DNA of 64,000 nucleotides from Hormiphora californensis (lineage: Eukaryota; Ctenophora; Tentaculata; Cydippida; Pleurobrachiidae): positions 191,001-255,000 of the forward strand of contig CM035360.1 of assembly GCA_020137815.1 (NCBI GenBank). The letters run 5' to 3'. The position numbers and the translations under genes are program-made. Shown here in pieces: positions 13,694-24,910 of this stretch. Within the stretch, counting starts at the first letter, position 1. Each line of letters opens with the position of its first letter. Below the pieces are notes generated by a model, which ran no database searches, had not been told where the DNA came from, and was given only the letters and a program-made list of their open reading frames with translations.

Positions 13694-14160
13694 TACTAAA
13701 GACAACACAATGAACATACAGCTGATTATATATGTGAACGTTTCAACTACACCAAACACACAGCATAGTTTACAGTCCCAGATAAGCGGCCCAAACCAAA
13801 CCAAACCAAACCGAACACACAGGATATAATGCGCTGCAGAGAACTTTGTTGTTGTTTTCTAAATACAAAAGGAAACAATAGGATGCTTTTTACTATTTTG
13901 CTGTCTCTGTGCAGATCTAAACGTGGGAAATGTGCAGTATACAGAGATCTGAACTGTTGTGGTAAAAAGTGTACTGTGCTCTCGTTTCTGAATTCTGTTG
14001 TCATGCCAATGCTCTGACAGGAATTCTGCCTTTTTAGAAACAAGAAACGAGCTGGAAATATATTACCATAATTCTCAAGAGATGAAAGGGGCCGGGAAGC
14101 TGTTTAGTGTGGACCCCGTTGGCAGCAACTAATTTGCGGTCTAAAAACAAGCTCTGTGCT
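13694..14160. other. non-coding
   Basis: Short open frames on both strands only. A CCAAAC short tandem run lies near 13791-13813. Nothing supportable. Confidence 0.5.
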
Positions 14161-14276
14161 AATATTAGGGCACCCATAAGTAAACACCACGCAATATGCA
14201 ACATTACCCCAGAACTGCAGAATATTAGGGCACCCATAAGTAAACACCACACATATACATAGCCCCAGAACTACAG
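14161..14276. repeat. two-copy tandem duplication (60 bp)
   Basis: 14161-14220 and 14221-14276 both begin AATATTAGGGCACCCATAAG and end near CCCCAGAACT, with internal differences. Confidence 0.85.
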
Positions 14277-14320
14277 GCTGTGACTTTGGTAGCCTAGTTA
14301 GTAGCCTATCTATCTATATA

Positions 14321-14492
14321 CAGTCGGACCCCGATTTAACGGCCCCCGATTTAGCGGCACCCCGATTTAACGGCAGCAAAATCTTCCCCCGATATGGGAA
14401 ATTAACATTATTTGACCCCGATTTAGCGGACACCCCGATTTAACGGACAAAATCCTTTCCCCCGAGGGTGCCGTTAAATCGGGGTCCGACTG
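14321..14492. mobile_element. pogo/Tigger-like MITE
   Basis: Begins CAGTCGGACCCCGATTTAAC and ends with its inverse, flanked by TA. CCCCGATTTAACGG or CCCCGATTTAGCGG recurs internally. Same family as 31683-31823. No open frame. Confidence 0.85.
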
Positions 14493-14710
14493 TATAGGTA
14501 AACTTGCCAACAATGCCATATAAAAGGAAAATGAGAAAGAGACTGATTATCCAGTCATTGGGCTGTCCAAAAAGAACGTGCAAATTACCCGTAATAATTC
14601 TAATTTTACAGCAGTCAATACCCTGGATCATACTGACATGAAATGAATATGCAATTCTTTAGAAATTAGTGCATTATATGCCTCAGCTTAATAGCCTTAA
14701 GATTGCTATG

Positions 14711-14773
<63 letters not shown>
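14711..14773. repeat. (CT)n microsatellite
   Basis: About 60 bp of CT dinucleotide. Confidence 0.97.
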
Positions 14774-14775
<2 letters not shown>

Positions 14776-17190
14776 CATCTCTCACTCACTATATCTATCT
14801 ATCTTTATCCCGACACCCGCGTTAATGGCACTATCAGTGTCAGGGTAGCTAACTCGAGATCGATCGATTACTATAATTGTATGTCACACAGCTGCAGCAG
14901 TGTGCGCTGGACAGCTGGACAGATATATCACTGCTTTTGTACACTTATATTAGTGCATCTCATCTTGGAAGATTTCCAACTATCGTTTCTGTAATTACTT
15001 AAGATGTCTCGATTAAAATAACTACAGAAGAGTTACAGGAAATTAATTACAAATGTGGCAGCAGGGGAGAGAAGAAGAGATGCAGAGGAGAGATGCAGAA
15101 GGCTTGTTAGATTCATGTTGGATACCGGATTGTACAATTACTAAGTAGACAACTGATTGATATGTATCCGTTAGAAAATTTACTCATGATATGTTTTCGC
15201 AATGGCGTCACATAGTACAAAGAAGAGAAACGGTTCGTGAGAAAAAAAAGCGAAAAGATCATCGAGCTTTGAGAAAAATACAAAAATGACTATAACGGAT
15301 GATAACTCAAAATTTGGACTTTTTCTGTAAGATCTAGCACCGGCCCGGTTTGAGATACAGCTTGGAGACCCGTTATAATTCGTATAATGGTACAAGTTAC
15401 AACTCGTGATGCCTTGCTCAACTCACTCTGAGAATATAACAACTGTATATTGCAATGCAATTTGCATCTTGATCTTAACATATGTGAGACACAGCGAACC
15501 AATCAAAAGCCTCAACTAAAGCTAAACACAGCCCCGCTGGCCGTTGTTATAATCATAAAAGAAGTGTGCAAACAAAGCGTATGAGTTGTGCTGAGAGAGC
15601 TCCAGCTGTAATTAAATATCAAGTTACATATTATAGTTTAGTTCAAACTCTTTATAAAGCCCTCATTTTCTATCCATATAGTTCTCTTGCAGCAGAGACT
15701 TCAATTAGTTGGATCAAATGATTAATGAGCGATAAAAACAAAAAACAGTTGAGTCGCTTGACACTGAGTGTGTTTCGTGCTCCGAAAAAGAAAGTATGAA
15801 CAATTCAAAAGAACAGCGTCTTTGTGTTGTAGAGCTAGATGATATCATGATTCATGATGAGTGCGAACAAGACAAATAACTATCACACAAGGCACACAGA
15901 AAATGGACTAGTTGGCACCGCGTGAAACTGCTTCAGAAAACAATACAAAGGAAGTTTTTGTTTCCAAGATTGTGTTAACTAGCTAAAGTCTCATGATGTG
16001 CGTATGATGAGGTGTGATGTACTGTGTGGGGCTAATTATAAAGAGGTTTTTACATTACGTATGACTGGTCTTCAACAAATATGAGTCCATACAAGAACAT
16101 AGTCAAACTTCAAATAAACACAAGCATATAATATATGCATAAAACACTAAACCAGACTCCAGACATATAACACTGAACAATAACGTTATAGAAGCAGCGG
16201 GAGGCTAACGACCTTCAAAGGTGAATAAGAAGGTGTAAGAAACTTGAGAAATTGTACAGTGTGTGCAGTAGCAGTAGACAATAAACGATAAAGCTAAAGT
16301 AAAAGATCAGCTCGCGGGCAATGATTTGATTTCCAAATTCCAGGGATCATACTATGCATGTGAATACGACACGATCTGAAACAAAAACTGCCACATTCAT
16401 TCAGGGACACCCACCATGCCGGGATATATATACAACGGATAAAGATAAACTCATTACCTAAAGATTCTCTGATCCCCCCTCGTACGAGTTCAGGATCCAA
16501 TGTATCAAAAAATCAGGGAATTTCCCAGTGGGAGATACATGGTTGATAGGAGGTACGTGTTATAATGGGAGCGTAGAGGCAGTCTGGACTAACTGCAGCT
16601 GGGGCACGTGAGCGTGCAGAGCTAAACGAAATAGTGGGAAACGGAGAGGCAGATAGAGGGATAGCGAGAGTGAGAGAGAGATAGAGAGTGAGAGAGAGAG
16701 AGACAGAGATTAGGATAAACAGTAACACCCAGGCAGCCGGTAGATAGCGATTACGAGGAATGGAATGCATGGCTTTTCAACAAAAAATCACCTGTCATGA
16801 ACTAAATAAACGTTCTACAAAACAAAATCATGAACTTTTTACAAAATAAAATCGGTAATGTACGAAAGTTGTAGAATGGATCCACAACCTATTTTGCGTT
16901 ACAAGCATTATACATCAACATACACTTTAAATGTTGCGATTAGCTTCACTACTTTGATTGGAATTTTTAATTGGAATTGTTCCAGAAATTGAGAAACTTT
17001 GAATTGCATCCAGCAAGATACTGAGTGAACAAAAGAACAGTATGAGTAGAATTACTAAAGCTCATTGCGTCAGGCTATACAATCACCACGATTGCATTTG
17101 GTACGCCTTATGCGTGCAATAATTATGCATATTATGATTGTTAGACATGGGAGGTAGAGAAAGAGAGATAGATAGAGGAGAGAGATAGAG

Positions 17191-17241
<51 letters not shown>

Positions 17242-17521
17242 GAGAGAGAGATAGAGAGAGGGGAGAGAAATATCTATAGACAGAGCCCATTATATAGCCT
17301 AGGTTCGATATGTATCACTTTACCGATTCACCAACGTGGGTCACTGCACGTCACACACAGAGCATTTATGCTATATTATAGGTATTAGGTAGGTGGCCTA
17401 GGTGTGGACAGAAATCACCCACACAGTATACAGTAACACTTGTTGACCGTTGAGTAAGGGGTACTCAACAAAGTACACAGTATTAACCTACAAACAAAAT
17501 TACAAAACAGAACAAACTTAC
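14774..17521. other. long non-coding stretch
   Basis: No convincing exon, domain or transposon ends. GA-rich runs occur at 16663-16703 and 17150-17270. A short TTGTTGA/TACTCAACAA palindrome lies at about 17441-17471. Confidence 0.5.
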
Positions 17522-20500
17522 CAAAATGGCAGGAATTGATTGAAGTTTCAGAGAGGTGGGTGGTACGGATCCATCCGGCAGAACGAGTGAGGGTGGAGTA
17601 AGTGATGGTGGGGCAGGTGATGGTAGGGCAGGTGATGGTGGGGCATGTGATGGTAGAGCAGGTGATGGTAGAGCATGTGAGGGTGGGTCAGGTGAGGGTG
17701 GAGAAGGTGATGGTAGAACGGGGGATCCAATAGAGGGTGAGCAGCTGGATCTGGTTCCGGCTGGTATCTCAGCTAGCTGATCTGCGAGGAGAGAAAAAGT
17801 GTTTTCCAAGGATGATAATCAGATAATTATGATAGTCAGATTTAATTGAGACTCGAACTCATCAGTATTTAGTAGCTCATTACTGAATATTATTCCAAAA
17901 ATATTGAATTATAATGGCATTCGAATATATGCCAAACATATCGGGTCCGACTACAATGGAAGTCAGAGACTTATTGGTATAATTTAAGCCTTACCTTGGG
18001 AAACAGAAGGAGATTTCAGATCACTCTTTCCTTTCTTCTTCTTCTTCTTTTTACTCTTTCCCGCAGCCTCTATATTCTCTTGGTCGGTGGTGGAGGACAC
18101 ATAGGAACTCCTCCAATTCCTCTCTTTGGGCTCCTTTTTCTTCTTCCGGTAGAGATCCGGCTATAATAATGAGCATGGTTAGAATAATTGATAGATAGAC
18201 ATGCGTGTAACCCATGCATCTAGGACAAGTAAAACAACAAGTTTGTTATTGAATAATAAAATAATTTGAACAATCAACATTCAGTCTTTTGTCTCGATGC
18301 TATCATTTCCAGTTGCCTAGCTAGACTCTTATATTTCGCGGGTCCCGGCCGGAGAGGGTTAGAACATAACAACTTTCCAGTTTATGTGTTAGTTGACATG
18401 CAAGAATAGAAGATAATTTATTTGCTGTCCTTTCCGTAACAGGAACCGACCGAATCAGGAAATACTGGTCCCTGATTGGCTGATAACCAGTCACGTGACC
18501 TATATAACGAGTTCTGATTGGCTGTTTACTTGGTTCGGTCGGTTCCTGCTCCGTAATAATCCTGTACATCTGCCGGAGTCTCAGGGATTTTCACTCCATC
18601 CTTCTCAGGTTGAACCCACACTGCAACACCACAGAGCGCTGTTAGGATGGCATAAACCACGAGGGGAACTCTCCTGTCCGCAACAATATACATGAGACTC
18701 ATGTAGGGACCGATAAAAGATCCGATCCTGGCAGAACTTGAGCTCAGGGAAAGTACCATTCCACGATGGGAGGTTGGTGCTAGTTCCACCGTTAGTTGGT
18801 AAATAAGACAAAACACAGCACCCACACAGGTGTTACCCAGGAGACAGGACACATGTTCTAGTGTCCAACCACTTCCAAACTGAACATCCGGCATAGCTAG
18901 GAGATCAGCAATAACCGCCACGGTGATGAACCCCAGGGTTGCTCTTCTAACCCCTGCATACCTACATACTGGGTAAACAGCAATGTATGCTATTCCCCTT
19001 CCAGCAGCGGCCAGAGCGTGACTGAGGTACCTGTGGTCACTGATTTTACCCCAGCCAAAGGAGAACCCGTAAAAGAGGGTAGCGACAGAGAACCAGGAGA
19101 AAAACAGGGCCAAGGATTCTCTACCGAACCTGGGATACCTCCAAAAATCTCTAACCTGATTGAAGAAGTTTTGTGGTCGTTTCTGGTAGACAAGTTCTAT
19201 CTTATCCAGATTAATTGGGTTCCCAGCGAAACGAGATAAACGTGTTAGAACCCTTTTCGCTTCCTCCTCCCTCCCCTTAACAAGGAGGAATCGGGGGGAC
19301 ATGGGGAGGAAGATCAGTGGAATGACAGTGACTACACTCACAACTGTTGTCCACATAAATATATTCCTCCAGCTCGTCTCCAGGTACCCAATCAGGATGA
19401 TAATAGCGTACCCTCCATTTGCAAATAATCCATTGACAACGTTGCACATGTTCCTCAGGTGACTGGGGGAGAACTCTAACAGCCAGCAATAACATCCGGT
19501 ATAAAGGATAAACTGGAAGCAACCTTGACCAACCCTAGCAGCCAGCAACAATGGGAAACTGTCCAGGAATACTCCGGCAAGAGCACAAAGGATTCCGAGA
19601 AATCCTCCCATCAAAGAGCCGTATTTCCTACCAAACTGGTCGAATATGATACTGGAGAGAACGAGACCTAGAAAGGCACCAATAAAGAAGAAACTGTTAA
19701 CCACGGACTGCTTGAAGTCATCGCAATACAAATCCCAGTCGACCCCATAGGATGTCCGTTCAGTGGTCCAGTTGAAATCCTCCCCGGCAATCAGGTTGTT
19801 GTCACACATCACACTCTTGGAAATGGTGTTGTTTTCCAGGACCTCCCAGCATCTCTCTGACACACACTCCCACTCTGTATAAGGGATAAACCCCGCAAAG
19901 ATAGTCATGTAGATTTGTGTAATAGTGCTAATAACCGTTCCAGAGAGTAGTACCATTGGGATGTAGACTCGCCATGAACTCCGAAAACCGGTGATGGATC
20001 GGTCCAGGACTTGGTCAATAGTGAGGCGTTCCGTGGTGTTTGATGGTTCGGCATCTGTCAGTGGCTCAAATTGTAGCTCTTGGACGCCCATCTTTTGTTA
20101 CTGGTTTATGGGATAGGTAATAAAATAAAATGCAGGATAGGATGGGTTACAATGGATCAAGAGGTATAATAGGCCATATAGGCACAAACGAAGATGGCCA
20201 TATGGCGAGAAACAGAGGAAGATACAATTATTCGTCAGCATAGAATTCAAAACGGGTCTGAAAAAGGACTCATCCCAGAACATATAACAGAGCAGAACAA
20301 GGAACAACAATTATCACGTGCAGCGGAACCCCCTTATAGTTCCATGTTGGTAACGAAGTTACCCCTCTGTCGAGGGCATTGCGATAGTAAGGCACGTTTT
20401 AGCGTGCCCGCAATGTAGGGGGAACTGCGTAAACCCCTTATAGTTCCATGCACCGAGATTCTGCAAAATTTCAGATATTCTGCAGATACTTCGCAAAATC

Positions 20501-20894
20501 TTTTGGATTTTTTTGCGATAACACAAAGTCATTGCATGATATATTGTTACTGTCATTGATATACAATATACATATTATTATTGTCTGAAACTACCCCCTT
20601 TCCCACTGAATTATTCAACTATGAACTGCATCCCAGGTTCCTAAGACAACATAAGAATGAACAACAAATGAACAGTACTAACCAGCAACCGACCGAATCA
20701 GGAAATACTGGTCCCTGATTGGCTGATAACCAGTCACGTGACCTAAATAACGAGTTCTGATTGGTTGTTTACTTGTTTCGGTCGGTTCCTGACACTAACC
20801 TCAACCTCAACGACATCCTCACTTCGTGCCAGTTCCCATCGTAGTCCCTTCCTTATCCAGCGAAGCATGGACGGAGTGCCTCGCTTTATTAACC
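17522..20894 (-). CDS. partial three-exon gene, Lys-rich and Pro-rich unknown protein
   Basis: Three minus-strand exons join with matching phases. Exon 20800-20894 (acceptor TTTTAG, donor GAG/GTTAGT) encodes [20 protein letters not shown] and ends EDVVEVE. Exon 17995-18160 (acceptor ATTATAG, donor CAAG/GTAAGG) encodes [20 protein letters not shown], then a run of seven lysines. Exon 17522-17781 (acceptor CTCGCAG, donor TTTTG/GTAAGT) encodes [12 protein letters not shown] followed by about 14 degenerate 15-bp repeats giving P-S-P-A-L/P-P-S. The first and last exons are not found; the protein is open at both ends. Composition suggests a basic, disordered, possibly nuclear protein; no family is recognised. 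The transporter at 18526-20091 is nested in its intron on the same strand. The splice acceptor of exon 20800-20894 is repeated 50 times upstream. Confidence 0.6.
18440..18548 (-). mobile_element. hAT-like MITE family A, copy 3 (full, 109 bp)
   Basis: Ends CAGGAACCGACCGAA and TTCGGTCGGTTCCTG, length 109 bp. Flanks TTCCGTAA (18432-18439) and CTCCGTAA (18549-18556) are an 8-bp target duplication with one mismatch. The element lies in the last codons of the transporter and supplies its present stop codon. Confidence 0.9.
18526..20091 (-). CDS. SLC22-type organic ion transporter (MFS), single exon
   Basis: 521 residues, the usual SLC22 length. Twelve hydrophobic segments are visible. A long extracellular loop after TM1 (about residues 65-125) carries several cysteines ([24 protein letters not shown]). 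The MFS loop 2-3 motif appears as [10 protein letters not shown], and the TM10-11 region has [10 protein letters not shown], both typical of SLC22. Members move organic cations, anions or carnitine across the plasma membrane; the substrate cannot be read from sequence. It is intronless and sits in the intron of the Lys/Pro-rich gene on the same strand. The start gives [16 protein letters not shown], a plausible cytosolic tail. The last residues GTDRTK and the stop come from a MITE; without the insertion the frame would end DYYGKDSK. An AATAAA lies just downstream at 18417-18422 (minus strand). Confidence 0.9.
   Translation of the reverse strand: MGVQELQFEPLTDAEPSNTTERLTIDQVLDRSITGFRSSWRVYIPMVLLSGTVISTITQIYMTIFAGFIPYTEWECVSERCWEVLENNTISKSVMCDNNLIAGEDFNWTTERTSYGVDWDLYCDDFKQSVVNSFFFIGAFLGLVLSSIIFDQFGRKYGSLMGGFLGILCALAGVFLDSFPLLLAARVGQGCFQFILYTGCYCWLLEFSPSHLRNMCNVVNGLFANGGYAIIILIGYLETSWRNIFMWTTVVSVVTVIPLIFLPMSPRFLLVKGREEEAKRVLTRLSRFAGNPINLDKIELVYQKRPQNFFNQVRDFWRYPRFGRESLALFFSWFSVATLFYGFSFGWGKISDHRYLSHALAAAGRGIAYIAVYPVCRYAGVRRATLGFITVAVIADLLAMPDVQFGSGWTLEHVSCLLGNTCVGAVFCLIYQLTVELAPTSHRGMVLSLSSSSARIGSFIGPYMSLMYIVADRRVPLVVYAILTALCGVAVWVQPEKDGVKIPETPADVQDYYGAGTDRTK
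20098..20682. other. upstream region of the transporter, non-coding
   Basis: Contains a CCCCTTATAGTTCCATG direct repeat (about 20331 and 20435) enclosing GCACGTTTTAGCGTGC. No exon seen. Confidence 0.5.
20683..20791 (-). mobile_element. hAT-like MITE family A, copy 4 (full, 109 bp)
   Basis: 109 bp with the family terminal repeats (one end CAGCAACCGACCGAA). Flanks GTACTAAC and ACACTAAC form an 8-bp duplication with two transitions. The right flank, read on the minus strand, is GTTAGTGT, the splice donor of exon 20800-20894. Confidence 0.88.
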
Positions 20895-22570
20895 CTAAAA
20901 CAAAATGGAGTGCCTCGCTTTATTAACCCTAAAACAAAATGGAGTGCCTCGCTTTATTAACCCTAAAACAAAATGGAGTGCCTCGCTTTATTAACCCTAA
21001 AACAAAATGGAGTGCCTCGCTTTATTAACCCTAAAACAAAATGGAGTTCCTCGCTTTATTAACCCTAAAACAAAATGGAGTGCCTCGCTTTATTAACCCT
21101 AAAACAAAATGGAGTGCCTCGCTTTATTAACCCTAAAACAAAATGGAGTGCCTCGCTTTATTAACCCTAAAACAAAATGGAGTGCCTCGCTTTATTAACC
21201 CTAAAACAAAATGGAGTTCCTCGCTTTATTAACCCTAAAACAAAATGGAGTGCCTCGCTTTATTAACCCTAAAACAAAATGGAGTGCCTCGCTTTATTAA
21301 CCCTAAAACAAAATGGAGTGCCTCGCTTTATTAACCCTAAAACAAAATGGAGTGCCTCGCTTTATTAACCCTAAAACAAAATGGAGTGCCTCGCTTTATT
21401 AACCCTAAAACAAAATGGAGTGCCTCGCTTTATTAACCCTAAAACAAAATGGAGTGCCTCGCTTTATTAACCCTAAAACAAAATGGAGTGCCTCGCTTTA
21501 TTAACCCTAAAACAAAATGGAGTGCCTCGCTTTATTAACCCTAAAACAAAATGGAGTGCCTCGCTTTATTAACCCTAAAACAAAATGGAGTGCCTCGCTT
21601 TATTAACCCTAAAACAAAATGGAGTGCCTCGCTTTATTAACCCTAAAACAAAATGGAGTGCCTCGCTTTATTAACCCTAAAACAAAATGGAGTGCCTCGC
21701 TTTATTAACCCTAAAACAAAATGGAGTGCCTCGCTTTATTAACCCTAAAACAAAATGGAGTGCCTCGCTTTATTAACCCTAAAACAAAATGGAGTGCCTC
21801 GCTTTATTAACCCTAAAACAAAATGGAGTGCCTCGCTTTATTAACCCTAAAACAAAATGGAGTGCCTCGCTTTATTAACCCTAAAACAAAATGGAGTGCC
21901 TCGCTTTATTAACCCTAAAACAAAATGGAGTGCCTCGCTTTATTAACCCTAAAACAAAATGGAGTGCCTCGCTTTATTAACCCTAAAACAAAATGGAGTG
22001 CCTCGCTTTATTAACCCTAAAACAAAATGGAGTGCCTCGCTTTATTAACCCTAAAACAAAATGGAGTGCCTCGCTTTATTAACCCTAAAACAAAATGGAG
22101 TGCCTCGCTTTATTAACCCTAAAACAAAATGGAGTGCCTCGCTTTATTAACCCTAAAACAAAATGGAGTGCCTCGCTTTATTAACCCTAAAACAAAATGG
22201 AGTGCCTCGCTTTATTAACCCTAAAACAAAATGGAGTGCCTCGCTTTATTAACCCTAAAACAAAATGGAGTGCCTCGCTTTATTAACCCTAAAACAAAAT
22301 GGAGTGCCTCGCTTTATTAACCCTAAAACAAAATGGAGTGCCTCGCTTTATTAACCCTAAAACAAAATGGAGTGCCTCGCTTTATTAACCCTAAAACAAA
22401 ATGGAGTGCCTCGCTTTATTAACCCTAAAACAAAATGGAGTGCCTCGCTTTATTAACCCTAAAACAAAATGGAGTGCCTCGCTTTATTAACCCTAAAACA
22501 AAATGGAGTGCCTCGCTTTATTAACCCTAAAACAAAATGGAGTGCCTCGCTTTATTAACCCTAAAACAAA
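20873..22570 (-). repeat. 34-bp tandem array, 50 copies, carrying a splice acceptor
   Basis: On the minus strand the unit is ACTCCATTTTGTTTTAG then GGTTAATAAAGCGAGGC. The first half is the polypyrimidine tract and AG of the acceptor for exon 20800-20894; the second half is the first 17 bases of that exon. 1698 bp is 50 near-perfect units; two variant units (GTTCC for GTGCC) lie five units apart. Each unit therefore presents a copy of the acceptor. Confidence 0.93.
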
Positions 22571-22653
22571 TCATCATAAATGATATCTTGCTCGAACCTT
22601 TCTCACCATGACACCCCGGGACAACAAATATTGTATAGGAGGAGAACAAAACA

Positions 22654-22736
22654 AATTTGTTGCCTTTAGCACGGAAAATAAACTTGCAAATTATCATAAT
22701 TTGCAAGTTTATTTTCCGTGCTAAAGGCAACAAATT
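22654..22736. other. perfect 40-bp-arm hairpin
   Basis: Arms 22654-22693 and 22697-22736 are exact reverse complements around a TCA loop. The arm begins AATTTGTTGCCTTTAGCACG. It lies 84 bp beyond the end of the 34-bp array. It could be a foldback element, a hairpin RNA source, or a fragile site. Confidence 0.93.
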
Positions 22737-23115
22737 ATTATGGCTATAGTTTCGTTAAATTCTTTGATGTTCGGGTAAATTAAGGATAATTATTCATAAC
22801 AAGCTTCAAGAAGGAATGACAAATAATTGAGATTTGAAAAACGCACAAAAAGGTGTGTCCTGTGAAAGTATAAAACACAATTGAATGGTTAATTAGCTTG
22901 TTAGTGTGAATTCGATCCAGAAAAAACACGGGAAACAGAGAGACTCATTCAAGGCTCATTGTGAAAAACAGAGAGACTCTTTCAAAGCTCATTGTGAAAA
23001 CCAGAGAGAAAGTGGAACTCTGATGAGATCTGGACGGTTCGTTAAGATCTAGTTACAGAAGAATAGAGGCGAGGGCGTATTATGATAGCTGGCCGAGAGG
23101 TAGTTACCACGGACC

Positions 23116-23181
<66 letters not shown>

Positions 23182-23652
23182 ATAGTGGAGAGAGATAGGA
23201 TGCTATCAATCGATCCTAGCTAGAGAGATTAGCTAGATATAAGAGACTCTCATCCGCATTCTAGCGAGCGAGCTCTCATCTCGATAGCGATCTGCGCGCT
23301 CTCTCTGCGCTCTCCTCTCTGCTCTCTCGTCTATCTCTCGTCTCTCTCCTCGCTCTCCTCTGCCCTCTCTCGAGCTCTCGCTCGCTCTTCTCTGCGTTCT
23401 ATCTCATACTCTCTTCGTCATTCTCTAGCTAGGTCTTCTCTCGTAGCGCCTTCTCGCTCTATCTTCATTGTTCTCTGCTCTCTCTCTCTCTCTCTCTCTC
23501 TCTCGCTCTCATCTCTCTTAAGAAGAGGAGATGAGAGAGAGAGAGAGTGAACGAGGTTATGTTTCAAGGGTACAACGATAGAAGAAAAGAATGAGAAAGA
23601 GAGAAAAGAAAACACGAGTGCGCACAGCACATATAATGTATGATTGACTTAC
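22737..23652. other. non-coding, GA/CT-rich
   Basis: Includes duplicated AACAGAGAGACTC segments near 22934-22982, a (GA)n microsatellite at 23119-23178 and a degenerate CT/GA region to about 23545. No gene. Confidence 0.6.
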
Positions 23653-23771
23653 TCATCTAGTCAAGTGGACACCAACAGTTCCCTCCCTGAGCAGTGGAGC
23701 GTATCCCTCTCTTTCTTGTTGATTCCCAACAATCTCTTTCGCTATCTTCCTCGGTCCATGATTCCACGTTA
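23653..23771 (-). CDS. weak candidate exon
   Basis: Minus strand: acceptor TTTATTTTAG, donor GTAAGT. One frame reads WNHGPRKIAKEIVGNQQERE and continues GYAPLLREGTVGVHLTR before an in-frame TGA at the donor. It could be an upstream exon of the 17.5-20.9 kb gene using another donor. No family recognised. Confidence 0.25.
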
Positions 23772-24110
23772 CTAAAATAAAGTATTTAAAATCAGGAAAT
23801 GCAATTAATTTACCGCAAGTACTACATATAATTTAGATTATACGAAGATTATAATTACAAACATGTAAATATTAATAATACATAATATATTCAAGAATTC
23901 CTGAATATTAACTATTAATGAACTATTAATATTAAAAGAAGTCATGAAGTCTACATTCGGCCCCACCCACTCATGTTCTCACAGGTAAAATAGAACACAG
24001 TACACGTGTGTAAACAACCATGAGAGATACACATGGCAACGTAAACACACTGGTGACGCGATATATATCATGTTTTTAGCATACTTGACTATCATGTTGA
24101 ACATTAACAT

Positions 24111-24650
24111 ACACGTGTTACCCCCGGACTAATACACGTGTTACCCCCGGACTAATACACGTGTTAACCCCGGACTAATACACGTGTTACCCCCGGACTA
24201 ATACACGTGTTAACCCCGGACTAATACACGTGTTACCCCCGGACTAATACCCGTGTTAACCCCGGACTAATACACGTGTTACCCCCGGACTAATACCCGT
24301 GTTAACCCCGGACTAATACACGTGTTAACCCCGGACTAATACACGTGTTACCCCGGACTAATACACGTGTTAACCCCGGACTAATACACGTGTTAACCCC
24401 GGACTAATACACGTGTTAACCCCGGACTAATACACGTGTTACCCCGGACTAATACACGTGTTAACCCCGGACTAATACACGTGTTAACCCCGGACTAATA
24501 CACGTGTTACCCCGGACTAATACACGTGTTAACCCCGGACTAATACACGTGTTAACCCCGGACTAATACACTTGTTAACCCCGGACGAGTACACGTGTTA
24601 ACCCCGGACTAATACACGTGTTAACCCCGGACTAATACACGTGTTACCCC
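24111..24650. repeat. 23-bp tandem array with a CACGTG E-box per unit
   Basis: 24 units of ACACGTGTTACCCCCGGACT plus AAT (22-23 bp). 21 of the 24 keep CACGTG. It ends in a C homopolymer. It lies just downstream of the rhodopsin-like receptor gene. Confidence 0.92.
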
Positions 24651-24766
24651 CCCCCCCCCCAAATAATGAGTTTAGTCTTTCTAACAGTTAGCTCAGAAGT
24701 ATAGAAGGAGAATAGTCACATATCATATTGTCAGCTGCAGGCCCCATGTTTCAAATGCTGTTTATC

Positions 24767-24910
24767 TCAGACGGATGACTTGGTAGTAGCGGCTGAACCC
24801 CCAGAATACTGGTCCCTGATTGGCTGATAACCAGTCACGTGACCTAAATAACGAGTTCTGATTGGTTGTTCAGATAGATGACTTGGTAGTAGCGGCTGAC
24901 CCCCCAGAAT
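24767..24910 (-). mobile_element. hAT-like MITE family A, copy 5, with 41-bp flanking repeats
   Basis: A 62-bp core (24808-24869) without terminal repeats sits between 41-bp direct repeats 24767-24807 and 24870-24910 (three mismatches). The repeats are the last codons of the receptor gene, so its stop codon is present twice. Confidence 0.85.
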
